Positions 16,500 through 26,108 are shown, counted from the stretch's first letter. The stretch is DNA of 64,000 nucleotides from Streptomyces sp. NBC_00659 (GCF_036226925.1 NZ_CP109031.1:1984001-2048000); one strand, 5' to 3'. Numbers and translations are program-made. The notes: generated from the sequence alone by a model not told the origin.

Positions 16500-18365
16500 A
16501 TGGACTTCGGCACGCAGGGCCCCGAGGCCCCGGCCGACCTCGCCTGGCTGCGGGGTGTGGACGCCTACACGATGGGCGCCTACCCGCAGGCGGAGGAGGA
16601 GTTCCGCGCCGCGGTCCGGATGGACCCCGGCATGGCGGACGGCTGGCTCGGACTGCACGCGCTACGGGTGGACACGACGACCGCGCTGCTGCGGATGTTC
16701 CGGCACCGGGACCGCTTCGGCGAGCAGCGCTCCCGCCACCGGCGCACCCTCAACTCCTGGTACTGGCTGGGCTGGTGGGTCCAGCCGGTGCTGGAGAGTC
16801 CGCGCGACCTGCTGCTCGCGCACGCCTCGCACTGGCTCGACGGGCGTCATGTCCCCGAACTGGACCGGGCGTTGGCCGGGCTGCCGCCGGTCGACGCGGA
16901 CCACCAGGTGCGGTTCCTGCACGCGTGCCGCGCCTATCTGGTCAAGGACTGGGAACAGCTGGTGCGGCACACCGATCCGCTGATCAACGATGCCATGCTC
17001 GGCATCGAGGCCGGACTGTTCGGCGGCATGGCGCGGGTCCGGCTGGAGATGTACGGACAGGCCGAGCCGCTGCTGTCGTCCGCGCTGATGCGCTGCCGCA
17101 GCGAACAGCCGCAGCGCAAGGAGCTGCGGTACTGGCTGGCCCGCGCCCACGAGGGCACCGGACGGTCCGCCGCCGCGCTCCCCCTGTACCGGGCGGTGCA
17201 CCGGGTCGACCCCTCCTTCATGGACACCTCGGCCCGGCTCGCCGCCATCGCCGAGGGGGACGGGTACGACGATGCCGCCGCCGACCTCGCGGCGATCACG
17301 CTCGCCGGGATCGGGCAGGACGTGCTGGAGGGCCCGGACGGCATGGACGCGCTGTTCGGCACCGAGGGGCGCGACCTGAGGCTCCCGGACGCCGATCCGT
17401 CGCCGCCCGGCGGGCTGCCGGCCCAGACCGACGGCTTCCGGGAGAAGGCCGTGATCCCGGTGCAGCCGATGCCGGCGGGCCCGACCGACCCCGCCCTGCT
17501 CGACGAGGCGCTCGCCGAACTGGAGCGCATGGTGGGCCTAGAACCGGTGAAACGTCAGGTCAAGGCGTTGTCGGCGCAGTTGAACATGGCCAGGCTGCGC
17601 ACCGGGCAGGGTCTGCCGGTGCAGCCGCCGAAACGGCACTTCGTCTTCTCCGGCCCCTCCGGCACCGGCAAGACCACGGTGGCACGCATTCTCGGCCGGG
17701 TGTTCTACGCGCTCGGGCTGCTCGGCGGGGACCATCTGGTCGAGGCCCAGCGAGCCGACCTGGTCGGCGAGTACCTCGGCCAGACCGCCGTGAAGGCCAA
17801 CGAGCTCATCGACTCGGCGATCGGCGGCGTCCTGTTCGTGGACGAGGCGTACTCCCTGTCCAACTCCGGCTACGGCAAGGGCGACGCGTACGGCGACGAG
17901 GCCCTCCAGGTGCTGCTGAAGCGGGCCGAGGACAACCGGGACCACCTGGTCGTCATCCTCGCCGGCTACCCCGAGGGCATGGACCGGCTGCTCGCCGCGA
18001 ACCCCGGCCTGTCCTCGCGCTTCACCAGCCGCGTGGACTTCCCCTCCTACCGCCCGCTCGAACTGACCTCCATCGGCGAGGTGCTGGCCGCCGAGAACGG
18101 TGACATCTGGGACGAGGAGGCGCTGGACGAGCTCCGTTCGATCGCCGGGCACGTCGTCGACCAGGGCTGGATCGACGAGCTCGGCAACGGCCGCTTCCTG
18201 CGCACCCTGTACGAGAAGAGCTGCGCGTACCGCGATCTGCGGCTGTCGGGATACCCCGGCACACCCTCGCGCGACGACCTGTCGACGCTGCGTCTGCCCG
18301 ACCTCATGCAGGCCTACGGGGAAGTCCTCTCGGGCCGGGGCCCGCAGGATCCGTCGGCGATGTGA
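16500..18365 (+). CDS. AAA+ ATPase, EccA/CbbX-like, with N-terminal TPR region
   Basis: 621 residues. Residues about 1-290 are TPR-like helices (GAYPQAEEEFRAAVRMDPGMADGWLGLHALRVD). The C-terminal half is a CbxX/CfqX AAA+ module: Walker A GPSGTGKTTVA near residue 385, Walker B GGVLFVDEAYSL near 444, and DALQVLLKRAEDNR-type sensor helix. The layout is that of EccA, the ATPase of ESX/type VII secretion. No other ESX gene is in the window, so a direct role in secretion is an inference. ATG preceded by GGGGGACGG. It follows the candidate small RNA after 310 bases that otherwise show nothing. Confidence 0.87.
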   Translation: MDFGTQGPEAPADLAWLRGVDAYTMGAYPQAEEEFRAAVRMDPGMADGWLGLHALRVDTTTALLRMFRHRDRFGEQRSRHRRTLNSWYWLGWWVQPVLESPRDLLLAHASHWLDGRHVPELDRALAGLPPVDADHQVRFLHACRAYLVKDWEQLVRHTDPLINDAMLGIEAGLFGGMARVRLEMYGQAEPLLSSALMRCRSEQPQRKELRYWLARAHEGTGRSAAALPLYRAVHRVDPSFMDTSARLAAIAEGDGYDDAAADLAAITLAGIGQDVLEGPDGMDALFGTEGRDLRLPDADPSPPGGLPAQTDGFREKAVIPVQPMPAGPTDPALLDEALAELERMVGLEPVKRQVKALSAQLNMARLRTGQGLPVQPPKRHFVFSGPSGTGKTTVARILGRVFYALGLLGGDHLVEAQRADLVGEYLGQTAVKANELIDSAIGGVLFVDEAYSLSNSGYGKGDAYGDEALQVLLKRAEDNRDHLVVILAGYPEGMDRLLAANPGLSSRFTSRVDFPSYRPLELTSIGEVLAAENGDIWDEEALDELRSIAGHVVDQGWIDELGNGRFLRTLYEKSCAYRDLRLSGYPGTPSRDDLSTLRLPDLMQAYGEVLSGRGPQDPSAM

Positions 18366-18368
18366 GAA

Positions 18369-18389
18369 GGCCCCGGTCCCACTGGGGCC
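18369..18389. terminator. Bidirectional terminator between AAA+ and CNNM genes
   Basis: GGCCCC (18369-18374) and GGGGCC (18384-18389) form a stem just after the AAA+ stop; a second one, CCCCCGG-GAA-CCGGGG, follows near 18415-18430. Both lie in the 77-base gap between convergent genes. Confidence 0.6.
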
Positions 18390-18442
18390 GTTCGACCGTC
18401 ACGGGTCGTACGGCCCCCGGGAACCGGGGCCCACGCTCGCGG

Positions 18443-19528
18443 TCAGCTCGCCAGCGCCTCCTCGGCCTGGCCGACGCGGGGGTCCGTGACCCGTACCGGC
18501 GTGACATCGCGGTGCGCAGGATCCCGTACCTCGCCGACGAGCAGCTCCAGTACGTCCTCAAGGGCCACGAGGCCGAGGACCTTCCCGGAGCCGTCGGCGA
18601 CCTGGGCCAGATGAGTGGCGGCACGACGCATCACGGTGAGGGCGTCGTCCAGGGGGAGTTCGGAGCGCAGGGTGGCCATCGGCCGCCACACCTGCTGCGG
18701 GACCGCACGCTCCGACCCCTCCAGGTCGAGTACGTCCTTCACATGGAGGTAGCAGCCCATGGAGGCGCCGTTCTCCGCGACCACCGGGAACCGGGAGTAC
18801 CCGGTGCGCGCGGTGAGCGCGACCACCTGGCCCGGGGTGACCGAAGGGTCCACAGTGACCAGCGAGGCGCTGTCGAGCAGGACGTCGGTGACCGGACGGG
18901 AACCGAGTTCCAGGGCGTCCTCGAGGCGCTCCTGTTCCTCGGGATCGAGGAGTCCCGCCTGTCCGGAGTCCTCGACGAGCCGGTTGAGCTGCTCGCTCGT
19001 GAAGACCGCTTCGACCTCGTCCTTGGGCTCGACCCGGAACAGCCGGAGGATCAGCTGGGCACAGGCGCCGAGGCCCACCGTGACCGGGCGGCACACCCGT
19101 GCGAAGGCGACCAGTCCGGGGCTGAGCCACAGGGCCGTCTTCTCGGGCGCGGCCATCGCCAGGTTCTTCGGGACCATCTCGCCGATGACGAGGTGGAAGA
19201 ACACGACGAAGGCGAGCGCGATCACATAGCCGAGGGGGTGGATCACCCCGTCCGGCAGGTGGACCGCCTCGAACAGCGGCTCCAGCAGACGGGCGATCGT
19301 GGGCTCGGCGACCGCGCCGAGCGTCAGCGAGCAGACGGTGATGCCGAACTGCGCCGCCGCCATCATCTGCGGAAGGCGCTCCAGGCCGTACAGGACCTGC
19401 CGGGAGCGGGCGGTGCCCAGCGGTTCGATCTGGCTGCGCCGTACGGACACGAGCGCGAACTCGGCACCGACGAAGAAGCCGTTGGCGAGCACCAGCAGAC
19501 CCGCGAACAGCAGTTGGAGCATGGTCAT
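18443..19528 (-). CDS. CNNM/hemolysin-family membrane protein with CBS pair
   Basis: 361 residues. An N-terminal DUF21 (CNNM) membrane domain (LLFAGLLVLANGFFVGAEFALVSVRRSQ, VVFFHLVIGEMVPKNLAMAAPE) is followed by two CBS motifs (VTVDPSVTPGQVVALTARTGYSRFPVV and DDALTVMRRAATHLAQVADGSGKVLGLVALEDVLELLVGEVRD). There is no C-terminal CorC domain, unlike its upstream neighbour. CNNM/CorC proteins transport or sense magnesium. Its ATG overlaps the stop of the upstream paralogue (ATGA), so the two are translationally coupled and may form a heterodimer. Confidence 0.9.
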   Translation of the reverse strand: MTMLQLLFAGLLVLANGFFVGAEFALVSVRRSQIEPLGTARSRQVLYGLERLPQMMAAAQFGITVCSLTLGAVAEPTIARLLEPLFEAVHLPDGVIHPLGYVIALAFVVFFHLVIGEMVPKNLAMAAPEKTALWLSPGLVAFARVCRPVTVGLGACAQLILRLFRVEPKDEVEAVFTSEQLNRLVEDSGQAGLLDPEEQERLEDALELGSRPVTDVLLDSASLVTVDPSVTPGQVVALTARTGYSRFPVVAENGASMGCYLHVKDVLDLEGSERAVPQQVWRPMATLRSELPLDDALTVMRRAATHLAQVADGSGKVLGLVALEDVLELLVGEVRDPAHRDVTPVRVTDPRVGQAEEALAS

Positions 19529-20856
19529 CGGACGGCCTCCGGAGCGAGCGCGGTGCGCACGAGGCGGACGCGTTCGGCACGGTAGTGCCCGACCTGTCGC
19601 ACGACGAGGCGCCAGCCCGGGAGCTCGGCCTTGTCACCGGGGGCCGGGATCCTGCCGAGCAGGTCGGCGACGAGGCCCGCCACGGTCTCGTACGGTCCCT
19701 CGGGCACGTCGAGGCCTATGCGCTGCAGGATGTCGACCCGGCAACTGCCGTCGGCGTCCCAGGCGGGCCTGCCGTCCTCGGGGGGCGCGGCCGCGAGCTC
19801 GGGCGGCTCGCCCTGCTCGTCGTCGTGCTCGTCGCGGACCTCGCCGACGAGTTCCTCGACGATGTCCTCCAGGGTGACCACGCCGGCCGTGCCGCCGTAC
19901 TCGTCGACGACGACGGCGATCGGCTGTTCACTGCGCAGCCGCTCCAGGAGGGGCTGCACGGGCAGGGTCTCCGGGACGAGCAGGGGGACCTGGGCGATCC
20001 GGCCGACGGGTGTGCGGAGCCGGTCGCGCGAGGGGATCGCGAGGGCGTCCTTGAGGTGCACCATGCCGACGATCTCGTCGATCCGCTCCCGGTAGACCGG
20101 GAACCGGGAGAGGCCGGTGGCACGGGTGAGGTTGACCACGTCCTCGGCGGTGGCCGACGACTGGAGGGCGCTGACCTTCACCCGCGGCGTCATGACGTGC
20201 TGCGCGGTGAGGTCGGCCAGGGACATCGTGCGGACGAAGAGGTCCGCGGTGTCCTGCTCCAGGGCTCCCGCGCGGGCGGAGTGGCGGGCGAGGGAGATGA
20301 GTTCGCCCGGGGTGCGGGCGGAGGCCAGCTCCTCGGCGGGTTCCACGCCCAGGGCGCGGACGAGCCGGTTGGCGACCGTGTTCAGCGCGGCGATCACCGG
20401 CCGGAAGAGGCTGGAGAAGACGTGCTGCGGGCCGGCCACGAAACGGGCCACCTGGAGCGGCTTGGACACCGCCCAGTTCTTGGGCACGAGTTCCCCGACC
20501 ACCATCTGCACGGCGGAGGCCAGCAGCATGCCGACCACCACGGCGACGCCGGGCACGGCGCCCTCGGGCAGCCCGATCGCCGTGAACGGGCCGTGCAGGA
20601 GCTCGGCGAGCGCCGGTTCGGCGAGCATGCCGACGACGAGCGAGGTGATGGTGATGCCGAGCTGGGTGCCGGAGAGCTGGAAGGACAGCTCCTTGAGCGA
20701 CTCGACGACCGTGCCGGCACGTCTGTCGCCGTCGGCCGCGGCCTTCTCGGCGTCGGGGCGCTCCACGGTGACGAGGCCGAACTCCGCGGCCACGAAGAAG
20801 CCGTTGGCGAGAATCAGCAGGAACGCCGCGCCAAGGAGCAACAGGGGGATGGTCAT
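19525..20856 (-). CDS. CNNM/CorC-type hemolysin-family protein
   Basis: 443 residues with the full layout: DUF21 membrane domain (LLLGAAFLLILANGFFVAAEFGLVTVERP, MVVGELVPKNWAVSKPLQVARF), paired CBS domains (HVMTPRVKVSALQSSATAEDVVNLTRATGLSRFPVY; PIAVVVDEYGGTAGVVTLEDIVEELVGEV) and a C-terminal CorC/HlyC domain (CRVDILQRIGLDVPEGPYETVAGLVADLLGRIP). Likely a magnesium or cobalt transporter or regulator at the membrane. It is the first gene of a two-gene unit with its shorter paralogue. Confidence 0.92.
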   Translation of the reverse strand: MTIPLLLLGAAFLLILANGFFVAAEFGLVTVERPDAEKAAADGDRRAGTVVESLKELSFQLSGTQLGITITSLVVGMLAEPALAELLHGPFTAIGLPEGAVPGVAVVVGMLLASAVQMVVGELVPKNWAVSKPLQVARFVAGPQHVFSSLFRPVIAALNTVANRLVRALGVEPAEELASARTPGELISLARHSARAGALEQDTADLFVRTMSLADLTAQHVMTPRVKVSALQSSATAEDVVNLTRATGLSRFPVYRERIDEIVGMVHLKDALAIPSRDRLRTPVGRIAQVPLLVPETLPVQPLLERLRSEQPIAVVVDEYGGTAGVVTLEDIVEELVGEVRDEHDDEQGEPPELAAAPPEDGRPAWDADGSCRVDILQRIGLDVPEGPYETVAGLVADLLGRIPAPGDKAELPGWRLVVRQVGHYRAERVRLVRTALAPEAVR

Positions 20857-20974
20857 GCCGCCGCCTCGATATGTCGGAAGGGGGCGGCGCAGGTACTACA
20901 GGACGATCCGTCCATCGCTGGAGGGAATCACTCCTCGGGTAGCAGGGGGCCTCTGAGGGCGGGAGCACATCGGA

Positions 20975-21004
20975 GGCGGAGGCGCGATGAAAAACGCCTC
21001 CGCC
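20975..21004. terminator. Hairpin between the PH-domain gene and the CNNM pair
   Basis: GGCGGAGGCG (20975-20984) and CGCCTCCGCC (20995-21004) pair perfectly around a loop ending in AAAAA. It lies about 50 bases after the PH-domain stop on the leftward strand and probably ends the riboflavin/histidine operon. Confidence 0.65.
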
Positions 21005-21054
21005 GACAGATTAATCAAGACATGGGCTCTCAGGGCAGGGTGGAAGGCCGAGAG

Positions 21055-21522
21055 TCAGCCCTGATGTTCGTCACGGTGCCCGTCGGGCTCCTGGATTCCA
21101 CGGGCCGAAGCCAGGGCGCGCAGGGCACGGGCGTCCTCGATGGCGCGCTGCCGGGCGATGCCCGGCTGGATGCCGAGCACCGGGAGACTGGTGCCGTCAC
21201 TGAGGTCGAGGAACACCCAGGGGTCGCCGGGACGCAGGTTGACCTGGACGATCTCCGCCCAGTCGAGGTGCCGGCGGCTCGCGATGTTGACGACCGTGAC
21301 ACCGCTCTCGTCGGCGACGACCTTGGGCCGCGAGAGCAGCAGGAGCACTCCGAAGAGCAGCGCCGCGGTGAAGATGAAGCTGAGCCGCTCCCCCGGGCCG
21401 AGTTGCTCCAGAAGCATGGCGACCGTGGTGATGACCACAAGGATCGACGCGCCCGCGGTGAGCAGCACCGCCCGGGTACGGGAGGGACGGAAGGTTATGG
21501 GAAGGGTGGGAAGGTCCGACAT
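21055..21522 (-). CDS. PH-domain membrane protein
   Basis: 155 residues: two transmembrane helices (RAVLLTAGASILVVITTVAMLLEQL and LSFIFTAALLFGVLLLLSRP) followed by a bacterial PH-like domain (VVADESGVTVVNIASRRHLDWAEIVQVNLRPGDPWVFLDLSDGTSLPVLGIQ). Many actinobacteria carry such a protein right after hisG. It starts 14 bases after the hisG stop and is the last gene of the leftward operon. Function is unknown. Confidence 0.85.
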   Translation of the reverse strand: MSDLPTLPITFRPSRTRAVLLTAGASILVVITTVAMLLEQLGPGERLSFIFTAALLFGVLLLLSRPKVVADESGVTVVNIASRRHLDWAEIVQVNLRPGDPWVFLDLSDGTSLPVLGIQPGIARQRAIEDARALRALASARGIQEPDGHRDEHQG

Positions 21523-21536
21523 GTGCGTTGATCCCG

Positions 21537-22394
21537 TCAGAGCCGGCAGGCGTGGATGGCCGTGGTCAGGATGGCCCGCGCGCCGAGCTCGTACAGGTCG
21601 TCCATGATCCGCTGGGCCTCCTTGGAGGGGACCATGGCGCGGACGGCGACCCAGCCCTCGTTGTGCAGCGGCGAGATGGTCGGCGACTCCAGGCCGGGAG
21701 TGAGCGCGACGGCCTTCTCCAGGTGCTCGGCGCGGCAGTCGTAGTCCATCATCACGTACGTCCGCGCGACCAGCACGCCCTGGAGGCGGCGCAGGAACTG
21801 CTGGACCTTGGGCTCGGCGTCCTCGGTGGGGCCGGCTCCGACACGGCGGATGACGACGGCCTCGGACTTCATGATCGGCTCGCCGAAGATCTCCAGGCCC
21901 GCGTTGCGCAGCGAGGTGCCCGTCTCGACGACGTCGGCGATGACCTCGGCGACACCGAGTTCGATGGCGGTCTCGACGGCGCCGTCGAGGTGCACGACGG
22001 AGGCGTCGACGCCGTGGTCGGCGAGGTGCCCCGCGACGATGCCCTCGTAGGAGGTGGCGATCGTCATGCCGTTCAGGTCCGCGATGCCCTTGGCGGTGCC
22101 CGGCTTGGAGGCGAAGCGGAAGGTGGAGCGGGCGAAGCCGAGCGGGAGGATCACCTCGGCGTTGGCTCCGGAGTCGACCAGCAGGTCGCGGCCGGTGATG
22201 CCGATGTCGAGACGGCCGGAGGAGACGTAGATCGCGATGTCGCGGGGGCGGAGGTAGAAGAACTCGACCTCGTTGTTCGGGTCGACGATCCGCAGCTCCT
22301 TGGACTCCCGGCGCTGCTGGTAGCCGGCCTCATGCAGCATGTCCGCCGCAGGTCCTGAGAGGGAACCCTTGTTGGGGACGGCGATGCGCAGCAT
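21537..22394 (-). CDS. hisG: ATP phosphoribosyltransferase, long form
   Basis: 285 residues, the hexameric long form with a C-terminal ACT-like regulatory domain, so no HisZ partner is needed. MLRIAVPNKGSLSGPAADMLHEAGY, RPRDIAIYVSSGRLDIGITGRDLLVDSGA and the PRPP-binding EVIADVVETGTSLRNAGLEI are diagnostic. It joins ATP and PRPP in the first step of histidine synthesis and is feedback-inhibited by histidine. Start ATG with AGGAAG upstream; 81 bases separate it from hisE. Confidence 0.97.
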   Translation of the reverse strand: MLRIAVPNKGSLSGPAADMLHEAGYQQRRESKELRIVDPNNEVEFFYLRPRDIAIYVSSGRLDIGITGRDLLVDSGANAEVILPLGFARSTFRFASKPGTAKGIADLNGMTIATSYEGIVAGHLADHGVDASVVHLDGAVETAIELGVAEVIADVVETGTSLRNAGLEIFGEPIMKSEAVVIRRVGAGPTEDAEPKVQQFLRRLQGVLVARTYVMMDYDCRAEHLEKAVALTPGLESPTISPLHNEGWVAVRAMVPSKEAQRIMDDLYELGARAILTTAIHACRL

Positions 22395-22475
22395 GAGGTC
22401 GGCTTCCTTTGCTAGAGATTCTTCGGGTGGTGGGACGGACGGGCGTGCTCGGTGGGGGCGCTGCTGAGTTCGCCC

Positions 22476-22748
22476 CTAGAGATGCGCGTACACGTCGTCG
22501 AGGGAGATCCCGCGCGCGACCATCATCACCTGGACGTGGTAGAGGAGCTGCGAGATCTCCTCGGCGGCGGCGTCCTTGCCCTCGTACTCGGCGGCCATCC
22601 AGACCTCTGCGGCCTCTTCGACGACCTTCTTGCCGATGGCATGAACGCCCTTGCCGACGAGTTCGGCGGTGCGCGAAGTGGCGGGATCGCCCGTGGCGGC
22701 CTTGTGCTGGAGCTCGGTGAAGAGCTCCTCGAAAGTCTTCTTGGACAT
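22476..22748 (-). CDS. hisE: Phosphoribosyl-ATP pyrophosphatase
   Basis: 90 residues of the MazG-like HisE family. [21 protein letters not shown] and [33 protein letters not shown] carry the acidic metal-binding residues. It removes pyrophosphate from phosphoribosyl-ATP, the second step of histidine synthesis, next to hisG which performs the first. The ATG at 22748 gives the usual MSKKTFEEL start; an ATG 12 bases upstream is also in frame. Confidence 0.96.
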   Translation of the reverse strand: MSKKTFEELFTELQHKAATGDPATSRTAELVGKGVHAIGKKVVEEAAEVWMAAEYEGKDAAAEEISQLLYHVQVMMVARGISLDDVYAHL

Positions 22749-22782
22749 GGTGGTCCTCACCCTACGCGCTCGGTGCCGTACC

Positions 22783-23268
22783 TCAGTGCCAGGGTTCAGA
22801 TACTGAGCGGAGGGTGGCCGCGGTCGCCACGGCGGCCGTCACCGCCTCGTGGCCCTTGTCCTCGTTGGAGCCCTCGATGCCGGCACGGTCCAGGGCCTGC
22901 TCCTCGGTGTCACAGGTCAGCACACCGAAGCCGATGGGGACGCCGGTGTCGATGGATACCTGGGTGAGGCCCTGGGTGACGCCCTGGCACACATACTCGA
23001 AGTGGGGCGTTCCGCCGCGGATGACGACGCCGAGCGCCACGATCGCGTCGTAGCCGCGGCCCGCGAGGACCTTGGCCGCGACCGGCAGTTCGAAGCTGCC
23101 GGGGACCCGCAACAGGGTCGGCTCGTCGATTCCCAGCTCGCGCAGGGCGCGCAGAGCGCCGTCGACGAGACCGTCCATCACCTTGTCGTGCCACTGCGCC
23201 GCGATGACCGCGACCCGCAGGTCGCCGCAGTTGCGTACGGACAGTTCAGGTGCACCCTTGCCGCTCAC
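22783..23268 (-). CDS. ribH: 6,7-dimethyl-8-ribityllumazine synthase
   Basis: 161 residues. [60 protein letters not shown] and [20 protein letters not shown] are lumazine synthase motifs, including the phosphate-binding and catalytic His regions. It condenses the ribityl-aminouracil with dihydroxybutanone phosphate; the product is the substrate of RibE. GTG start at 23268 with AAGGAGAG upstream. It shares the FMN-riboswitch-led operon. Confidence 0.97.
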   Translation of the reverse strand: MSGKGAPELSVRNCGDLRVAVIAAQWHDKVMDGLVDGALRALRELGIDEPTLLRVPGSFELPVAAKVLAGRGYDAIVALGVVIRGGTPHFEYVCQGVTQGLTQVSIDTGVPIGFGVLTCDTEEQALDRAGIEGSNEDKGHEAVTAAVATAATLRSVSEPWH

Positions 23269-23289
23269 GTCTCTCCTTCAGTCCCGCTG

Positions 23290-23395
23290 TGCCGTGTTGC
23301 CGATAGTGCTGTGCCGCCGGTGCTGTGCCGCACCGGTTGTGCTGTCGTGCCGATGGTGCCGGTCGTGCCGGTGGTGCCGTGTCCCGCGGTGGCGC
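23290..23395. repeat. Degenerate GTGCCG-type repeat between ribBA and ribH
   Basis: The 140-base gap between the ribBA stop and the ribH start is built of imperfect 6- to 12-base units such as GTGCCG, CGGTGCTGTGCCG and GATGGTGCCGGTCGTGCCG. It has no gene. Within an operon such a spacer may have grown by slippage. Confidence 0.5.
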
Positions 23396-23408
23396 CGGGC
23401 GTACGGGG

Positions 23409-24746
23409 TCACTGGCTCCCGCAGGCCGACACGGTGGTCGCGTCGAGCCAGGGGAGGTCGTGGCCCATCCGGTCCCGCTTGGTCCGCAGGTAGCCGAGAT
23501 TGTGCTCGCCCGCCTGGACGGGCATCGGCTCCCGTCCGCTGACCCGCAGGCCGTACCGGACGAGCGCGTCGGTCTTGTCGGGGTTGTTGGTCATCAGGCG
23601 CAGGCTGCGGACGCCGAGGTCCTCCAGGATCCGCGCGCTCGCGCCGTAGTCCCGGGCGTCGGCGGGCAGGCCGAGTTCCAGGTTGGCGTCGAGGGTGTCC
23701 CGGCCGCGTTCCTGGAGTTCGTACGCGCGGAGCTTGGACAGCAGCCCGATGCCGCGCCCCTCGTGACCGCGGAGGTAGACGACGATGCCGCGGCCCTCGG
23801 TCTGGATGCGCTGCATGGAGGTCTGGAGCTGGGGTCCGCAGTCGCAGCGGTGCGAGTGGAAGACATCGCCGGTGAGGCACTCGGAGTGGACCCGGACCAG
23901 GACGTCCTCGCCCTCGCCGATCTCGCCGTGGACGAGGGCGACATGCTCGACGCCGTCGGCGGTGGAGCGGTAGCCGTACGCGGTGAACTCGCCGAAGGCG
24001 GTGGGGAGACGGACCTCGGCCTCGCGCCGGACGGTGGGTGCGGCGGGGGCCGCCCCGGTCGCGGCAGCCAGGGTGCTCTCGGCCGAGCGGCGGTAGTCGA
24101 TCAGGTCCTCGATGGAGATGATCGTCAGGCCGTGCTTGCGGGCGAAGGGGATCAGTTCGGGCAGCCGGAGCATCCGGCCGTCCTCGCCGGCGATCTCGAC
24201 GATCGCTCCGGCTGGGCGAAGTCCCGCCAGCCGGGCCAGGTCGACGGCGGCCTCGGTGTGGCCGTTGCGGGCCAGCACGCCTCCGGGCCGGGCGCGCAGC
24301 GGGAAGACGTGGCCGGGGCGCACGAAGTCCTCGGCCCCCGAGACGCCGTCCGCGAGGAGCCGCAGGGTGGCCGCGCGGTCGGCCGCCGAGATGCCGGTGG
24401 TCACCCCGTGGGCGGCGGACGCGTCCACCGACACCGTGAACGCGGTCTTCATCGACTCGGTGTTGTCGTCGACCATCTGCGGAAGGCGCAGCCGGTCGAG
24501 TTCGTCGCCCTCCATGGGCGCGCAGATCAGTCCGCGGCACTCGCTCATCATGAAGGCGACGATCTCGGGGGTCGCCATCTCGGCGGCGACGACGAGGTCT
24601 CCCTCGTTCTCCCGGTCCTCGTCGTCGACGACCACGATCGGGCGGCCGGCCGCGATGTCGGCGATGGCCTGCTCGACGGGGTCGAGCGCGAAGTCCGAGG
24701 CATCCTGATCGTGCCCGGTGCTGTACCAAACCGGCGCCGTTGTCAT
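23409..24746 (-). CDS. ribBA: Bifunctional DHBP synthase / GTP cyclohydrolase II
   Basis: 445 residues. The N-terminal RibB domain (about 25-225) has [23 protein letters not shown] and [14 protein letters not shown]; the C-terminal RibA domain (about 235-430) has [22 protein letters not shown] with its three zinc Cys, [12 protein letters not shown] and RLMTNNPDK. It opens GTP and makes 3,4-dihydroxy-2-butanone 4-phosphate, the two entry reactions of riboflavin synthesis. Its ATG overlaps the ribM stop (ATGA). Confidence 0.97.
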   Translation of the reverse strand: MTTAPVWYSTGHDQDASDFALDPVEQAIADIAAGRPIVVVDDEDRENEGDLVVAAEMATPEIVAFMMSECRGLICAPMEGDELDRLRLPQMVDDNTESMKTAFTVSVDASAAHGVTTGISAADRAATLRLLADGVSGAEDFVRPGHVFPLRARPGGVLARNGHTEAAVDLARLAGLRPAGAIVEIAGEDGRMLRLPELIPFARKHGLTIISIEDLIDYRRSAESTLAAATGAAPAAPTVRREAEVRLPTAFGEFTAYGYRSTADGVEHVALVHGEIGEGEDVLVRVHSECLTGDVFHSHRCDCGPQLQTSMQRIQTEGRGIVVYLRGHEGRGIGLLSKLRAYELQERGRDTLDANLELGLPADARDYGASARILEDLGVRSLRLMTNNPDKTDALVRYGLRVSGREPMPVQAGEHNLGYLRTKRDRMGHDLPWLDATTVSACGSQ

Positions 24747-25378
24747 GCCGGGGCTCCTTCCATGACGGGCTGCCCGGCCTCACGGGAGCGCAGCCACCAG
24801 TCGCGCATGCCCCACAGGACGAGCGCGCCGTACAGGACGTAGACGAAACCGGAGAAGGCGTAGCCGTTGGCGAAGTTGAGCGGGACGCCCACGACGTCGA
24901 CCAGAAGCCAGGCGAACCAGAACTCGACCATGCCGCGGGCCTGCGCGTACATGGCGACGATCGTGCCGACGAAGATGTACGCGTCGGGCCAGGGGTCCCA
25001 GGACAGCGTCGGGTAGGCGTGGAACAGGCCGCTGACGGCGAGGGTGCCCACGAGGGCGGCGCCCGCCATGTACGCGCGTTCGCGCCAGGTGGCGAACCGC
25101 ACGGAGACGCGTCCGTCCTTGCCCTCGCCGCGGTTCCACTGCCACCAGCCCCACAGGGCGACGACGATGACCACGACCTGCTTGCCGGCGCTGCCGGTGA
25201 GGTGACCGAAGAAGGCGGCGAAGAGGACGATTCCGGAGAGGAGCTGGACGGGCCAGCTCCACACGGAGCGCCGCCAGCCGAGCGCGAGGGCGATCAGACC
25301 GATCACGTTGCCGATCATGTCCGACCACATGATGTGCTGGTCGAGGAGGACGAAGGCCTCGGAGTTCAGCCAGTTCAC
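24743..25378 (-). CDS. ribM: PnuC-family vitamin transporter, probably riboflavin (RibM)
   Basis: 211 residues with about seven transmembrane helices. [41 protein letters not shown] and [37 protein letters not shown] match the PnuC/RibM family. In actinobacteria the member located inside an FMN-riboswitch operon is the riboflavin importer RibM, whereas PnuC itself takes nicotinamide riboside. Overlap of its start and stop with ribE and ribBA (ATGA at both ends) ties it to flavin supply. Confidence 0.88.
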   Translation of the reverse strand: MNWLNSEAFVLLDQHIMWSDMIGNVIGLIALALGWRRSVWSWPVQLLSGIVLFAAFFGHLTGSAGKQVVVIVVALWGWWQWNRGEGKDGRVSVRFATWRERAYMAGAALVGTLAVSGLFHAYPTLSWDPWPDAYIFVGTIVAMYAQARGMVEFWFAWLLVDVVGVPLNFANGYAFSGFVYVLYGALVLWGMRDWWLRSREAGQPVMEGAPA

Positions 25379-26010
25379 TGCCCGGCCCCCTGGACGCCGG
25401 GCAGACCGGCGGACTGCCCACCGCGTGCGCCCAGCAGCCGCTCGACGTACTTGGCGATCACGTCGACCTCGAGGTTGACCGGGTCACCGGGCTGCTTGTG
25501 GCCCAGTGTGGTCAGGTCGAGGGTGGTGGGAATGAGGCTCACGGTGAAGAAGTCGGGGCCGGCGTCGACCACCGTCAGGCTGATGCCGTCGACGGTGATG
25601 GAACCCTTCTCGACCACATAGCGCGAAAGGTCGGCGGGCAGCGAGATCTTGACGATCTCCCAGTTCTCGGACGGCTTGCGCTCGATGACCGCGCCGGTGC
25701 CGTCGACGTGTCCCTGCACGATGTGGCCGCCGAGGCGCTCGCCCACGGCCATCGGCCGTTCCAGGTTGACGCGGGAGCCGACGGTGAGGGCCCCGAGGCT
25801 GGAGCGGTTCAGGGTCTCGGCCATGACGTCGGCGGTGAACTCGTCGCCCTCGTGCTCGACGACGGTGAGACAGACTCCGTTGACGGCGATGGAGTCGCCG
25901 TGCTGCGCGCCCTGCGTGACGACGGGGCCACGCAGCCGGAAACGCGAGGCGTCGTCGAGAATCTCGACGGCGGTGACCTCACCCAGCTCTTCGACGATTC
26001 CGGTGAACAC
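25375..26010 (-). CDS. ribE: Riboflavin synthase alpha subunit
   Basis: 211 residues with the signature FTGIVEELGEV start and two lumazine-binding repeats: NGVCLTVVEHEGDEFTADVMAETLNRS with LERPMAVGERLGGHIVQGHVDGTG, and DGISLTVVDAGPDFFTVSLIPTTL with VNLEVDVIAKYVERL. It dismutates two lumazines to riboflavin. GTG start at 26010 with AGGAGG nine bases upstream. It is the first gene after the FMN riboswitch; the symbol follows the B. subtilis convention (ribC in E. coli). Confidence 0.97.
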   Translation of the reverse strand: MFTGIVEELGEVTAVEILDDASRFRLRGPVVTQGAQHGDSIAVNGVCLTVVEHEGDEFTADVMAETLNRSSLGALTVGSRVNLERPMAVGERLGGHIVQGHVDGTGAVIERKPSENWEIVKISLPADLSRYVVEKGSITVDGISLTVVDAGPDFFTVSLIPTTLDLTTLGHKQPGDPVNLEVDVIAKYVERLLGARGGQSAGLPGVQGAGQ

Positions 26011-26017
26011 TTCCCGG

Positions 26018-26108
26018 GTCCTCCTGCCTCATGGGGCACGGACTCCGGGGCTGTCGATGACGACATAATGAGCGGACCGCGGCACACCGGGAGCGACGCC
26101 GGAAGGAC
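26018..26108 (-). promoter_or_regulatory. Expression platform: possible SD-masking pair
   Basis: In the leftward mRNA, GUCCUUC (26102-26108) can pair with the ribE ribosome-binding GGAGGAC (26018-26024), seven pairs including one G-U. A small stem, CGTCCC-GT-GGGACG (26112-26125), lies between it and the aptamer. This suggests translational rather than terminator control; there is no U-tract. Confidence 0.45.
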
